From NCBI GenBank assembly GCA_947683625.1, contig CANTUR010000069.1:310001-374000 (forward strand): a stretch of 64,000 nt of DNA, written 5' to 3'. Made by a program: the position numbers and the translations under genes. The DNA is from Mallotus nudiflorus (lineage: Eukaryota > Streptophyta > Magnoliopsida > Malpighiales > Euphorbiaceae). This document shows, piece by piece, positions 1 through 11,626 of the stretch; position 1 is the first letter of the stretch; every line of letters starts with the position of its first letter. Under the pieces are notes generated by a model. It was not told where the DNA came from, searched no databases, and saw only the letters and a list, made by a program, of their open reading frames with translations.

Positions 1-1489
1 TTCTTTAAGAGCGTGCCCCTCCTCAATCTTAAAGAAAAAGGGCTAGAGGACCTTCCACTTCTCAAAGTGTTGATGAAGAACCCACTTAGGTTAGAGAATT
101 TTTTTTATCATTTATCCATTATTGAATCTAACTTCAACAATAGGTTTGATCAAGTGGACGCAAGACTTTATCATTTTGAGAATTAGATGGATCACATGGA
201 GAATGATATTCAACAATTGTATGATTCAATGCATATAGAATGAATGTCAAATATGCTAATGTTTTTATTAATGCAATGCACACTATCATCAGGAAAGACA
301 TCAAACAAGTAAGCAAAATCTGACTTCATTTCATTAACTTTAGAGTTCATTACATCATTAGCTTTAAACAAAGGAAGAGTATATAAATTAAGGAAGCAAA
401 CTTTATTTGGATTAGTCATTTGATATATGGTTTTGTCTTTAGATTACCCAATATTTGTGCATATCATCAATAATATTGTCCCCACTACCAGCAGTAAAAT
501 GGTGGATGATTCTCTTCCCTCATGTCATTTTGAAGTGATCCAGAAACCTTTATTATATCTTATTGCCAAAGAAATTTGCAAACTCAGAAGGCACTTGTTG
601 TTTCTCACTGAAGTGTCTCTTCACTAGTGCTAGATAGTAGTAGGTGTTGTGTACTTAACTTTGTAGTTGAACTTCCCAGATGGTTAGCCTAGTAAATCCC
701 ATACTTCATAGTCATTGTTGGGATTTTCATCTATGTTTACTTCTTGTGAGTAAGGATAATCAATCAATTTATCGTTCATCGGAATATATTCAAAGGTAGA
801 AGGGCATTGCTCATCTTCACTAGAGTCGTAGGGTTTAAGAATAAGACTCAAGAGTTTGTCTTCTGAGTGAGTGTTTTAGATGTCTTAGATTGATTGTTCA
901 ACAAGGTTTGCTGGTAGATTGTAGGAAATCATGTTGATGGTTGGTGGAGGCATGTTTTGATAGTTTGGGAGAGGATTGGTCTTGATGTTGGGTCATTTTT
1001 TTGGGTCGTTGATTTTTCTAGAGTTAATAAGGTCTTAGATTACATTCTTGAGGGTCCTATATATATCAAAGGTGTAACCAGGTGGCAGAATAAGCTTTGG
1101 TTAATCTGAGAGGGTAATGGGTTTGGAAGAGGCTTGGGTTTTTAAGGTTGTAGGAGGTTCTTTTGTTGGAGTCTTTAGAATATTTTGGATAGTAGGAGAC
1201 TGAATTTTGAGAACCTTCTCAGTGGTCTGATGGTATTGATAGATGGTAAACTGTGGGTGTCGGGTTGGGTCATGTTTATTTATGTGATTCAAGTGAAGGT
1301 GTTTTAGATGTTTGGTTGGGTGTTACGATGAAAGGTGTTCCTAGCTTGTTGAGGTTCCTTATCCTTAATTCTAATCCTAACCTAATGGAGAGCTCTGAAG
1401 TTAGGATAATATGCAAAGATAATTTATTTTTTAAAGTGCAATGGTGCCCCTTTAATTATCAACTTTATTTATTCATCCTTTAGAGGATG
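1..1489 (-). pseudogene. Tat-like Ty3/gypsy gag C-terminus to protease region, decayed
   Basis: Read on the minus strand, this stretch carries on from the gag remnant at 1490-2261. Short blocks still look like the gag-to-protease linker of Tat-lineage gypsy elements: around 925-980 (-) the frame gives a Pro/Asn-rich 'NPLPNY' then 'INMI' pattern, and an acidic stretch lies near 780-840. Frames are broken by many stops and shifts, and no protease Asp-x-Gly motif is visible. Positions 1-190 read on the plus strand give a coiled-coil-like stretch that I cannot place. Lineage assignment is inference from scattered motifs; the retroelement call is firmer than the lineage. Confidence 0.45.
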
Positions 1490-2261
1490 GTTTCTCATTT
1501 TGATTGCCTTTCCCTGCTATCTTATGACATTGTCAAAGAAAGCTTCATCGATTTTCTACTTTATGGTCTTAAGATCTCTTTGAGTAATGTACAGTTGAGT
1601 GTTATATTCATACTACTTGATAAACTTCTAAGTTAGCAGTAGCCAATCACTTTTGATTTCATCTTCAAGGTCAAATAACCATGCCCTCTGTCCTTCCTCT
1701 AATGATGTAAAGAAGAATATAACAATCTGAGATTTTATAAGCTTTATAGTAGCCATGAAATAGCATATTGCCTTACATGGACCCTTAGATCCCCTGTTTA
1801 ATTGAACTTAGCAACGTTTGGTAGTTTAAAATCATCTGGAAGTGGCTCATCTTTGAATAGTGCCAAGTCAGTAAAGCTTTTGGAGCCATAAGTCCCCTTA
1901 TCTTTGAAGGCGAATTCTAACTGAGCCATTATGTTAGCTAATAATTTGACTTCCCCTGTCGATTTAGGCTAAATCATGTCAGTAATTTTTGCAAGTTTTA
2001 GTGCATTTGTAAGATCCTGGTAGTATTCATCATCATCATCAACTTGAACTGAAGTGCAGGGAATTCCCTTTGCCTTATCTACCCTTAGGTGAATAAATGC
2101 AAAAGCTTCATTTAGTGGTATGTTATTCCCATCTCTAGCACTTTTGGTTTTGTTTGGGCTTAGAGGATTTTGGCTATGGTACCATCAGTGGGCAATTTTT
2201 AGATCCCCTCTCTTAGCCTGCCTTCAAATTACTGACAAGAAGTATCTTCTTGGTCATTCAT
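1490..2261 (-). pseudogene. Tat-like Ty3/gypsy gag, degenerate
   Basis: The minus strand starts with ATG at 2261-2259 (MNDQEDTSCQ). Around 1780-1850 it gives 'KLPNVAKFN' then 'GD.RVHVRQY', and around 1670-1740 'IVIFFFTSL' followed by 'LFDLEDEIKSDW'. This is the usual order of plant gypsy gag: target-fold strand, RQY helix, then the W-x-x-L-x-x-x-I block. Stops and small shifts interrupt it, so no gag protein could be made. The 5' UTR and 5' LTR should lie to the right, where the copia element at 2849 now cuts in. Confidence 0.6.
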
Positions 2262-2843
2262 GTTAGATGTAGGATTCTTGTACATTTATTAAGGTTAGCC
2301 AAATGAATAATGCATGACGTGTGCCTGTAAAATAAAAGGGTAAGCATGTATGCATGAAGTGGATGCAAAATCCTATAATGACAGATGATTATTCCTATAA
2401 GAAATAGTGGTTAGTACATGCTTATTTATATGTATGTTATTTATGCATGATTAAAGCTGGTTAGTTTTTTCTTACAAAGTGAACAAACCAATCATAAGCA
2501 AGCTCTCACTTCTAACTTTATTTCTCCATGAGGTTATTCATTCCCTTTCCTAGGTAGGTTTTGAACCTTTAGTCATTAGGGGATTATGGTTCCGCTCTCA
2601 GAACTAGGCTATTTCAGTTTATGTTGATAAGAACCAAAGGGTAAACTGAGGAACGATACTAAAATGTGCTTAAGGTAACCACATGATGTCAATGTGAAGG
2701 TCAATTGTTGGGCTTCAAATGATGTCTAAAGCCCATATGAGTCTGTATGCATAGGACCATGGTTAATCAGAGGGATCTTGAGTTCTTACCCCCATATCAA
2801 TATTCAATATGTTTACTGGGCGTCATAAAAGTATCATTCGATA
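2262..2843 (-). other. Tat-like element leader, no gene
   Basis: Non-coding sequence upstream (on the minus strand) of the gag ATG at 2261. By position it is the untranslated leader of the old Tat-like element. It ends where the SIRE-like copia element inserted; its continuation is on the other side of that insertion, from 23136. Confidence 0.4.
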
Positions 2844-2848
2844 GTTTA
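2844..2848. repeat. Target-site duplication gttta, left copy
   Basis: The five bases gttta precede the copia LTR start (TG at 2849). The identical gttta follows the end of the same element at 23131-23135, 20 kb away. This fixes both outer ends of the copia element. Confidence 0.9.
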
Positions 2849-4123
2849 TGAAAAGAGTCCTAGAGGGGGGTGAATAAGGCTATCAAATAAAAATGAGAAA
2901 TTAAAAGAATTCTTTGTAAGAATTGAATGGAAGTTGAGAAGGAATAATGAAGAACACAAAGATTTAAGGAGTTTGTATTCAACAAAAATCCTACGTCTCC
3001 ACCTAACTTATCCCCAAATTAGGATTTTCAATCACCTACAATCTTATTCATAAGATTGAGATTACACAATAGTTTTATAGCTCACTCTTATAACCTCACA
3101 ACATGAGTTTTCAAGGCTCACTCAAAAAAACCAAAATGCAAGTGTTTTAATGGACAACACTTAAACCAATTCCTTTAGAAATAAATCTCACTTCCCGTCT
3201 AATCTAACCCAAGATTTAAGATGAAGAGAAATTCTATTTTTAACACACAACCAACTCTCACAAGAGTTATACAAACAAAGAATTGTTTAAGAGAATTTGA
3301 GAGCTCAATGAATGCTTAAGAAAGAATGAATGATAAATAAGTTTCTTGACTTCCATTCAGATCTAGAGGTATTTATACTTAAAAATATAGTTATTGGATG
3401 TGCAAATGATGTGTCCAACGTCTTTATTTTGAATCATTGAAAGTGATGCTATCAAATAACTATTCATGAATTGAAACCGTCATTAGCTACTCAAGACGTT
3501 TGAATTTGCCCACACTTTCTTCATAGAAGCTTTAGATATTTGAATTAGCTTTAATCACCTAAATTGGATGTCTGTAACTCAATATATGTCCAAAATACTA
3601 AGAGTTATGCAATCTGAAATGCAGAATACTGTCAAACAGCTATACCCAAGTTGAAGCCATGATTTTCTCCTAAATAAATTTGAATTTTCCCATACTTTCT
3701 TCATTAAAGTTGTAGATATTTGACTTATCTTTCCATATCATTTTGAACCACCTTAATTGGACTTCTGCAACTTAAGACATGTCCAAAATACTAAGAGATG
3801 TGCAATCTAAGATGGCAGACATATATGTGGATTTTGACTCAAAATTTGCATACCCAAATGAACTTAGATTTTGACAAATAAGCCCAATTCAGAAAGCTCA
3901 AGATGTCTACTTCAAATGTGAAGAAGATAACTTTCTCATTATAAAGCTCTAAGGATGTCAAAAGCCTCTTTGAAACTCAAAGATCCAATCAACCCAAGAT
4001 AATCATACTTTATTTTAACTTCCAATAAAGTCCTAACTTGTATACACTTAAATAAACAAATTAAATACTCAAAATTAAGTTTTTTAAGATCAAAATTAGG
4101 ATTGATTATTGCCAAGGTCAACA
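2849..4123 (-). repeat. 3' LTR of copia copy 1
   Basis: About 1275 bp, matching 10356-11626 along its length with scattered substitutions. It starts TGAAAAGAGTCC and ends GGTCAACA on the plus strand. A TATA-like box on the minus strand (tatttata on plus, 3370-3377) is also present in the other LTR at 10877-10884. Confidence 0.9.
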
Positions 4124-5186
4124 ATCTCCCCTTTTTTTATTTTGACAAACTTATTTTGAGTTTGATAAAAAATAATACAAAGTAAAGTGTGTGATAATAA
4201 TGATACCAAATGAAATAAAATATATTTCTTTATTTCTCCCCCTACAAATATGGATATGATATGAAATAGAAATTTATAGATTATTCCCCTTGACAAAAAA
4301 AAATAAAAACAACATAAAATATAGCAAGAGGAATAAAAAAACATGGCATTCTTATGATAAATGTATTAAAAACATAAAATATCATAACATGATCATTTAA
4401 ATAAATGTTAGGCAATGTGAGGAAATAATTTCAAACATATATGCATATAGTCCTACTAAAATTCATCACTTCCTATAGAAACAAAGAAAATATACACCAA
4501 ATCTTTGTAAAAATAATCATGTCTTATCAAATATCAAAACAATTCCTAAGAAGATATTCATGCCTTTTCAAAGATAAAAACCATTCCTAAGAAAATATTC
4601 ATGCCTTATCAAAGATAAAAACCATTCCTAAGAAGATATTATACACATGTATAGTAACACATAAAAAATTCAAATATATTTCTCCCCCTTTGTCAAAAAC
4701 TAAAAGAAAAGAGAGAGGTATAAAGTGAAAATGAAAAACAAAGATACTTAAAATCTTTATGAAATCTATGTCATACATAAAGTAAGCAAAATAAGACCAT
4801 TTGTAACATATGATGTATGGAAAAATTAATCATAATGTTAATATGCATGCAAAAATTTAAACAAAATTTCTACCCCTATACCAAATAAAAATATACTATG
4901 TCACTAACATAAACACATTTTTAAAGGAGTTTAAAATTAAAAACAAACTAAGTACACATGTTAAAAAAAATTAACTAGGTACACAAGCAAACTCAAATTA
5001 TTTCTCCTCCCTTAACAAAATGCAAAAGGAAATTTAAAAAGATAAACCAAATATAAGCTGATGACAAAAAAAATTAAGATCAAAATCAAAAAATTTATCA
5101 ATCAAAGTAATCAATAAGCACGACATGATTTCACATGAAAACAGTTCAACCATTAATTAAACATAAAATCAAGATAAACTAGAACC
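4124..5186 (-). other. Copia copy 1: polypurine tract and 3' untranslated spacer
   Basis: Next to the LTR, plus-strand tctcccctttttt (from about 4125) is the complement of a purine tract that would prime plus-strand DNA synthesis. The rest, up to the end of pol near 5187, is A-rich and has no convincing reading frame. A long spacer between pol and 3' LTR is usual for SIRE-type elements; no envelope-like ORF is visible here. Confidence 0.65.
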
Positions 5187-6155
5187 ATCAATCATCCCCA
5201 GTTCATGCTTAATGAAATTTAATATCTCTTCATTGAGAGGTTTGGTGAAGATATCTGCAAGTTGATTATTTATATCAATAAATTCAAGTGAGATATCACT
5301 AATTTAAACATGATCACGTAAGAAATGATATCTAATGTCTATATGCTTAGTTCTAGAATACTGAATGGGATTTTTACTAAGGTTAATAGCACTTGTATTG
5401 TCACATTTGATTGGAATGTAATTAAGTTTTACACCATAGTCTAACAACTGTTGTTTTTGTCATAAAACTTACGAACAACAAAGACTTGATGCAATATCTT
5501 CAGCTTCAGTAGTGGACAAGGTAACCAAAACTTGTTTCTTGGTAAACCAAGAAATTAAACATTGTCTTAAAACTTGACAAGTTCAGGAAGTGCTTTTTCT
5601 ATCTAGTAAACTACCAGCAAAGTCTGCATCAGAATTACTAATCAAGTCAAAGGATGAACTCTTAGGATATCAAAGTCCTAAATGCATTGTACCACAAAGA
5701 TATTTAAAAATTCTTTTGATAGCATTCAAATGAGACTCTCTAGGACTTCATTGAAATCTAGCACATAAGTAAGTAGCAAACATAATATCGGGTATACTAG
5801 TAGTTAAATAAAGAAGAGATCTGATCATACCTCTAAATTACTTTTCATTAACCAATTTTCCATTCTCATCTTTGTTAAGTTTGGTTATGGTGCTCATTGG
5901 AGTTTTACTTATCTTAGCTCCATCCATGTCAAACTTCTTAAGAACATCTCTTGCACACATGGTTTGATTGATTGCTTGATTTGTAGTCCAAGAAAGAATT
6001 TGAGTTCACCCATCATACTCATCTTAAATTCTCCTTTTATTAAGTTAGAGAATTCCTCACACAAGCAATGGTTAGTAGCACTGAATATAATGTCATCAAC
6101 ATATATTTGAATAATTAATTAATTATGCTGGGATTTCTTTATGAAAAGAGTTATA
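5187..6155 (-). pseudogene. Copia copy 1 pol: end of RT and RNase H
   Basis: On the minus strand the RT active-site motif Tyr-Val-Asp-Asp is intact at 6092-6103. RNase H follows, with the 'STTEAED' type block near 5490-5525. The C-terminal 'ADIFTKPLNEE' type ending lies near 5215-5260, and the protein would finish near 5187 ('KHELGMID'). The frame is shifted from the upstream RT part near 6156 and has in-frame stops, so this is a remnant. Its product would copy the element RNA into DNA in cytoplasmic particles. Confidence 0.75.
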
Positions 6156-6908
6156 TCAACTTTCCTTAGAGAAACATTTCTCTAATAAAAAGTTGCTTAA
6201 TCTTTCATACCAAGCTCTAGGAGCTTGTTTCAATCCATTTAATGCTTTGGAAAATTTGAATACATGATTTGGAAAATCAAAGCTTTCAAAACATAGAGTT
6301 TGTTCAATATACACCTCTTCTTCAATAAAACCATTTAAAAATGCACTTTTAACATCCATTTGATAAAGTTTGAAATCCATGAATGATGCAAATGCAAGTA
6401 GCATCCTAATAACTTCTAACCTTGCAACGAGGGCAATGGTTTCATCACAATCAATGCCTTCCTCTTGATTATAACCTTTAGCTATTAGTCTAGCTTTGTT
6501 CCTAGTTATGACACCTTGTTCATTCATCTTATTTTTAAACACCCATTTGGTGCCTATAATAGGATGATGTTTAGGTTTAGGAACCAAGGTCCAAACCTTA
6601 TTTCTCTCAAATTGATTTAACTCTTCTTGCATAGCAAGGACCTAAAATTCATCACACAAAGCATCATCAATATTTTTGGGTTCAATTTGAGAAATGAAGG
6701 CTAGATTAATAATAGACTTTAATTGAGATCTAGTAGTTACACCTTTTGTAGTGTCACCTATAATGAGGTCTTGAGGGTGAGATTTCTTGAATTGCCAATC
6801 CTTTGGAAGTTCATCCTTTAAGGTAGGATGAGATGTCTCCTCATTTTCCTCCTTAGTTGGATCTTCAAGTTCCAAAGGCTTACTAGCATTTTCTTCTTGT
6901 GTTTCCAT
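6156..6908 (-). pseudogene. Copia copy 1 pol: N-terminal reverse transcriptase
   Basis: The minus-strand frame at 6632-6156 holds the standard copia RT entry ('ELNQFERNKVWTLVP', then 'IIGTKWVFKNK'), the 'KARLIAKGYNQEEGID' block and 'MDVKSAFLNG', followed by 'LNGLKQAPRAWYERL'. The aspartate of MDVKSAFLNG, one of the three RT metal ligands, is present. The 6908-6642 part is the variable linker between integrase and RT. A stop near 6640 and a shift near 6156 break the polyprotein. The first-pass frame is long and clear, so family assignment is secure. Confidence 0.85.
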
Positions 6909-7223
6909 AATCTCATTGTCACCTATAAGATCATCAACACTACAAACACCTTTCTAGGATCAAGTGAGATTGATTCATCAAACTCCACATGCATTGACTC
7001 CTTAACTACTAGATTTCTCTTATTAAAGACCCTATATACTTTCCTAAAAATAGAATAGCCTAGGAAAATTCCTTTATCGGCTTTAAAATCAAATTTCCTA
7101 AGATTATCCTAAGTGTTCAATATAAAGCACTTGCATCAAAATACTCTTAAATATGAGATTTTAGGTTTTCTATTGTTCCATAGCTCATAAGATGTTTTAT
7201 TTAAAATTGGTCCTTTTGAAAAA
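6909..7223 (-). other. Copia copy 1 pol: integrase C-terminal region, broken
   Basis: The stretch between the integrase core and the RT linker. Minus-strand fragments resemble the copia integrase C-terminal GKGY-type region (near 7050-7210) but are interrupted by stops. No continuous frame. Confidence 0.5.
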
Positions 7224-7793
7224 TCAGTTTGAGATATAACAAGATGTGTTAACGGCTTCCGCCCAAAAGTATAGAGGCAAATTATACTCATAAAGCATTG
7301 TTCTAGCAATTTTCATAAGAGTTATATTTTTCCTTTCAACTACCCCATTTTGTTGAGTTCTAGGAGATGAAAATGTATAAGAAATACCATTTTCATTACA
7401 ATAGTTTTTGAAAAATTCATTTTCAAATACGGTTCCATGATCACTTCTAATAGAAGAAATATAAAAGCCTTTTTCTTTTTGAACTCTTTTTGCAAACTTT
7501 TCAAAAGCTTTAAATGCATCATTCTTATGAGCAAGGAAACATACCCATGTAAATCTAGAGTAATCATCAACCAATACATATGCATAGTTCATTCTACTAA
7601 GACTAGCAACTCTAGTTGGTCCAAATAATTCCATATGTATAAGTTCAAGTGGCCTAAAGGTGGACACAACATTTTTTATCTTAAATGAGGACTTGGATTG
7701 TTTTCCTTTTTGGCAAGAATAATAAGGTTTATCCTTAGTGAATTCAAGTTTAGGTAAACCAATCTCATGTTCATGTTTACAACAATCATTCAA
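7224..7793 (-). pseudogene. Copia copy 1 pol: integrase zinc-binding end and catalytic core
   Basis: The minus-strand frame of 189 codons holds the Cys of the HHCC zinc site ('YYSCQKGKQ'), then 'RPLELIHMELFGP', 'VLVDDYSRFTWV', 'IRSDHGTVFEN' and 'TQQNGVVERKN'. The second Asp and the Glu of the DDE triad are present. The first Asp, normally in H-x-D-LFGP, reads Glu here. The integrase inserts the cDNA into the chromosome. Stops on both sides separate it from protease and RT, so it is a remnant. Confidence 0.85.
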
Positions 7794-7826
7794 AAGCTCA
7801 AAATTTACATGTCCTAACCTTCTATA

Positions 7827-8255
7827 TCATGTCCATGTGTCATGGGAGATAGACACTAAGCATTTTATGTCTTTGTCATCAATTTTATTCAAATCAATTA
7901 CATAAACATTATCTACTCTTTCACCACTAAAAATAACTTTGTTTTCATAAAGACTACTAACAAAATAATTTTTAGGATAGAAAGTTACCTTATTTCCCAT
8001 GTCACATAATTGACTTCTACTAAGCAAATTATGTTTACGACCATCAATAAACAACAAATGATGTATAGATAAGGATTGAGGATTACCTATTTCTCCAATG
8101 CCAATAATTTTTCCTTTTACATTATCTCTGAAAGTAACATGTCCTCCATCCTTAGCATCAAGGTCGTTGAATTTCTCTTTGTCCCCTGTCATGTACTTTG
8201 AACATCCACTATCAAGATACCACTTGCTTTTTGTTCTTATGGATTTTAAGCACAT
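7827..8255 (-). pseudogene. Copia copy 1 pol: protease and pre-integrase domain
   Basis: The minus-strand frame of 142 codons starts just before 'WYLDSGCSKYMTG', the copia aspartic protease active site (Asp-Ser-Gly). It continues through 'VTFRDNVKGKIIGIGEIG' and the 'HNLLSRSQLCDMG' pre-integrase block to 'SHDTWT', where a stop replaces the next residue of the H-x-RLGH zinc-site entry. The protease would cut the gag-pol polyprotein in the particle. Confidence 0.85.
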
Positions 8256-10304
8256 CTACATAATACAATTTAAGTGTTATTTTGGACCCAAACCTTTCTT
8301 AGTCTAGGTTGGTTAGTTTCAAGATAATCCGTAGGAAGTAAGTTCATATGCAGACTTGTATAGAAGCACACATTGTTAGTATGTCCTTTGATCATGCAAT
8401 AAGAACATACAATATTTTTTAATTTATTCCTCCTATAATGAAATGCTTTCCTAGTGTGTGCAACATGCCTTTGGTATTATGTGTATCTCCTATTGTTTTG
8501 TGTCATTAAGTGAGACATGCATTGGCAATGGTGATGTGAATTTTGATAATTTTGTGCAACATGTTTACGTGCATTGTATTATGTAGCATGCATATTATAA
8601 TTGTGTCTAATGTACATATAAGCATGTTTGGGTTTAGGTGCTCTAGTTTGAGCCTTACCTCTTTTTGTTAATGAAGGATGAATCTCATAAGACTTTCCCT
8701 TGTTATTTAATATATGAGATCTTTTAGCTTTAAAAGCTTAAGTCTCATTTGATTTAGAGGTTGAAGAAGTGGAATCATGTGAAGCTTTTACAAAATTAAT
8801 ATGTGATGAAGATGATGATGACATTCCATTCTTATATCCAATTCTACGGGTATCTCTATGAAATTTTTGAGAGTCAAGAAGACTATCTAAAGTTTCTTTT
8901 CCTCTCTTAAATTTAACAATGGAATTCTTTAATTCTAAGACCTCCTTAGAAAGCTTATAATTTTCATCATTTTCTTTCTTAAGTTGATCTTCTAAAGAAT
9001 TAGAAGATTTTGCATCACTAATAAGTTTTTCATTTGATTTAACAAGTTTAGCAAAATTAATTTTTAAAATTTCTAATTCTCTATTTAAGCTACCTAACTC
9101 ATGTTTATAATGTTTCTTCTTAGATAATAAACTTTTGCATTTAACAACTAATTTGCTTATAATAGAGCTCTCATCATCATTATCACAATAATTATCACAA
9201 TCATTATTATAATCATCAAAGAAAGAATAAGAAGTAGATGGTACCTTATTTTCATTTTCAAGGGCCATGGAGCAAAGATTAGCCACCTCTTGTTGTTCGT
9301 CTTCCTCTTCAATTTCAGAGGAATCATCCCAAGTAGTTTTGAATGCCTTCTTCTTATCTTTTGCTCCTTTGTTCTTAAATTTGAGTTTGGGACACTCACT
9401 TTTAATATGTCCCGATTTCTTACATTCATAGCAAGTAACCTCATTGGTTTTCTTCTTCCCATATCCTTTAAACTTCTTATTGAAGCCCCTTGTTCTTGAG
9501 AATTTTTATTTCTCAAAAACTTCTTGAAATTCCTAGTGAGCATGGAAATGTCAACATCTTCATCACTAGAATCTTTGATTCTTTCCTCTTCACTATCTTC
9601 TTGATGAGCTTTTAAAGTAATGCTCTTTTTCTTTTCTTTTTTCTCTTCTTGTTCTTTACCTTTTTGCTCGATAGTGAGCTAATGTGTTAGAGCTTAACAA
9701 TGAGCACATCTGTTGATAAGGTGGAGAGGTCTTGAGCTTCCTTAATTGAAGTAACATGAGATTCCCAATCCTTCTTAGGTAGGATTCTTAGAATCTTGTT
9801 GTTTACTTCTTCCTTAGAGAAATATTTTCCAAGTTTTTTGAGGGTTATGAGGAGAGCATTGAGATGATTTTTCATCCCCATGATTGATTCATGAGGCTTC
9901 ATTCTAAAAAGTTCATATTCATACATATGAAGTTGAACCTTTTTGCTTTTTACTTGAATATTGCCTTCATAGTGGTTTTCTAAGGTCTCCCACATTTCTT
10001 TGGTTGTTATACAATGCTGAAGCTTTCCTCCTTCTTGTCTTATCATTAAAGAGACTAGAGTAATCATAGTTTTTTTATTTTTGTGATTTTCTTCCTTTTG
10101 ATTAATACTCCATTGGCTTCTTGCAATAGCAGTTACCACACCATCAATGATAGTTGTAGGTGGTTCCTAACCTTTGAGGACAATGTCCCAAAGTTTGATG
10201 GAATCATACTCAAGATATAATTCCATTTTGAATTTCTAATGTTGATAGTTACTACCATCAAAGAATAGTTTAAGAGAAGAGATGTTTTATGATTCACTCC
10301 CCAT
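8256..10304 (-). pseudogene. Copia copy 1 gag with two CCHC zinc knuckles
   Basis: The likely start is the minus-strand ATG at 10304-10302 ('MGSES', stop, 'NISSLKLFFDGSNY'), close to the primer site. The 10139-9687 part holds the capsid-like UBN2-type fold ('KEMWETLENHYEG', 'ESIMGMKNHLNALL'). A CCHC knuckle (CYECKKSGHIKSEC) lies near 9390-9440, then a long Lys/Glu/Asn coiled-coil stretch at 9286-8738. A second CCHC (CSYCMIKGHTNNVC) lies near 8368-8411. Two knuckles plus coiled coil are typical of SIRE gag. Frameshifts near 9540 and 9250 and several stops break it. Gag would form the virus-like particle and bind the element RNA. Confidence 0.8.
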
Positions 10305-10341
10305 GAGCTTTTATTCTAGCAATGAAGTACCTACAATTCAA

Positions 10342-10353
10342 GCTCTGATACCA
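10342..10353 (-). other. Primer-binding site of copia copy 1 (initiator Met tRNA)
   Basis: The minus strand reads TGGTATCAGAGC, complementary to the 3' end of plant initiator methionine tRNA, two bases from the 5' LTR edge at 10356. This is the usual primer of copia elements and fixes the element's orientation. Confidence 0.92.
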
Positions 10354-10355
10354 AA

Positions 10356-11626
10356 TGAAAAGAGTCCTAGAGGGGGGTGAATAGGACTATCAAATAAAAA
10401 TGAGAAATTAAAAGAATTCTTTGCAAGAATTGAATGGAAGTTGAGAAGGAAGAATGAGGAACACAAAGATTTAAGGAGTACAGATTCAACAACAATCCTA
10501 CAACTCCATTTAACTTATCCCCAAGTTAGGATTTTCAATCACCCACAATCTTATTCATAAGATTGAGATTACACAAGATTTTTATGGCTCACTCTTATAA
10601 CCTTACAACATGAGTTTTCCAGGCTCACTCAAAAAAACCAAAACCTAAGTGTTTCAATGGATAACACTTAAACTAATTCCTTTAGAAATAAATTTCACTT
10701 CCCTTCTAATATAACCCAAGATTTAAGATGAAGATAAATTCTATTTCTAATATACACTCAACTCTCACAAGAGTTATACAAACAAAGAATTATTTAAGAG
10801 AATTTGAGAGGTCAATGAATGCTTAAAAAAGAATGAATGATAAATAAGTTTCTTGACTTCCATTCAGCTCTAGAGGTATTTATACTTAAAAATATAGCTT
10901 TTAGAGGTGCAAATGATGTGTCCAATGTCTATATTTTGAATTATTGAAAGTGTTGTTGTCAGATAACTATTCATGGATTGAAACCATGATTAGCTACTCA
11001 AGACGTTTGAATTTGCCCACACTTTCTTCATAGAAGTTGTAAATATTTGAATTATCTTTCCTTATAATTTTAAATCACCTAAATTGGGCATTTGTAACTC
11101 AATATATATCCAAAATACTAAGAGTTGTGCAATCTAAAATGCAGAATACTGTCAGACAGCTATACCCAATTTGAAGCCATAATTTTCTCCTAAATAAATT
11201 TGAATTTGCCTATACTTTCTTCATTAAAGTTATAGATATTTGACTTATATTTCTATATCATTTTAAATCACTTTAATTAGACTTCTGTAACATAAGATAT
11301 GTTTAAAATATTAAGAGATGTGCAATTTGAGATGGAAGACGTATACGTGGATTTTGACTCAAAATTTGCATACCCAAATGAACTTGGATTTTGACAAATA
11401 AGCCTAATTCAGAAAGCTCAAGATTTCTTAAAATTTAGAGAAGATAATTTTCTCATTATAAAGCTCTAAGGATGTCAAAAGCCTCCTTGAATCTCAAAGG
11501 TCCAATCAGCTCAAGATAAGCATACTTCATTTTAACTTCCAACAGAGTCCTAACTTATACACACTTAAATAAAAAAATTAAATCCTCAAAATTAAGTTTG
11601 TTAAGATCAAAATTAAGATTGATTAT
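10356..11626 (-). repeat. 5' LTR of copia copy 1, main part
   Basis: Matches 2849-4123 from TGAAAAGAGTCC onward. The match stops at 11626, inside the last 20 bases of the LTR, because the Athila element begins at 11627. The last part of the LTR resumes at 23117-23130 (ending AAGGTCAACA). Confidence 0.9.
11622..11626. repeat. Target-site duplication attat, left copy (Athila copy 1)
   Basis: attat directly precedes the Athila LTR start TGATACAATGC. The same attat follows the element at 23112-23116. Joining the two flanks rebuilds the end of the copia LTR as seen at 4105-4123. Confidence 0.92.
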
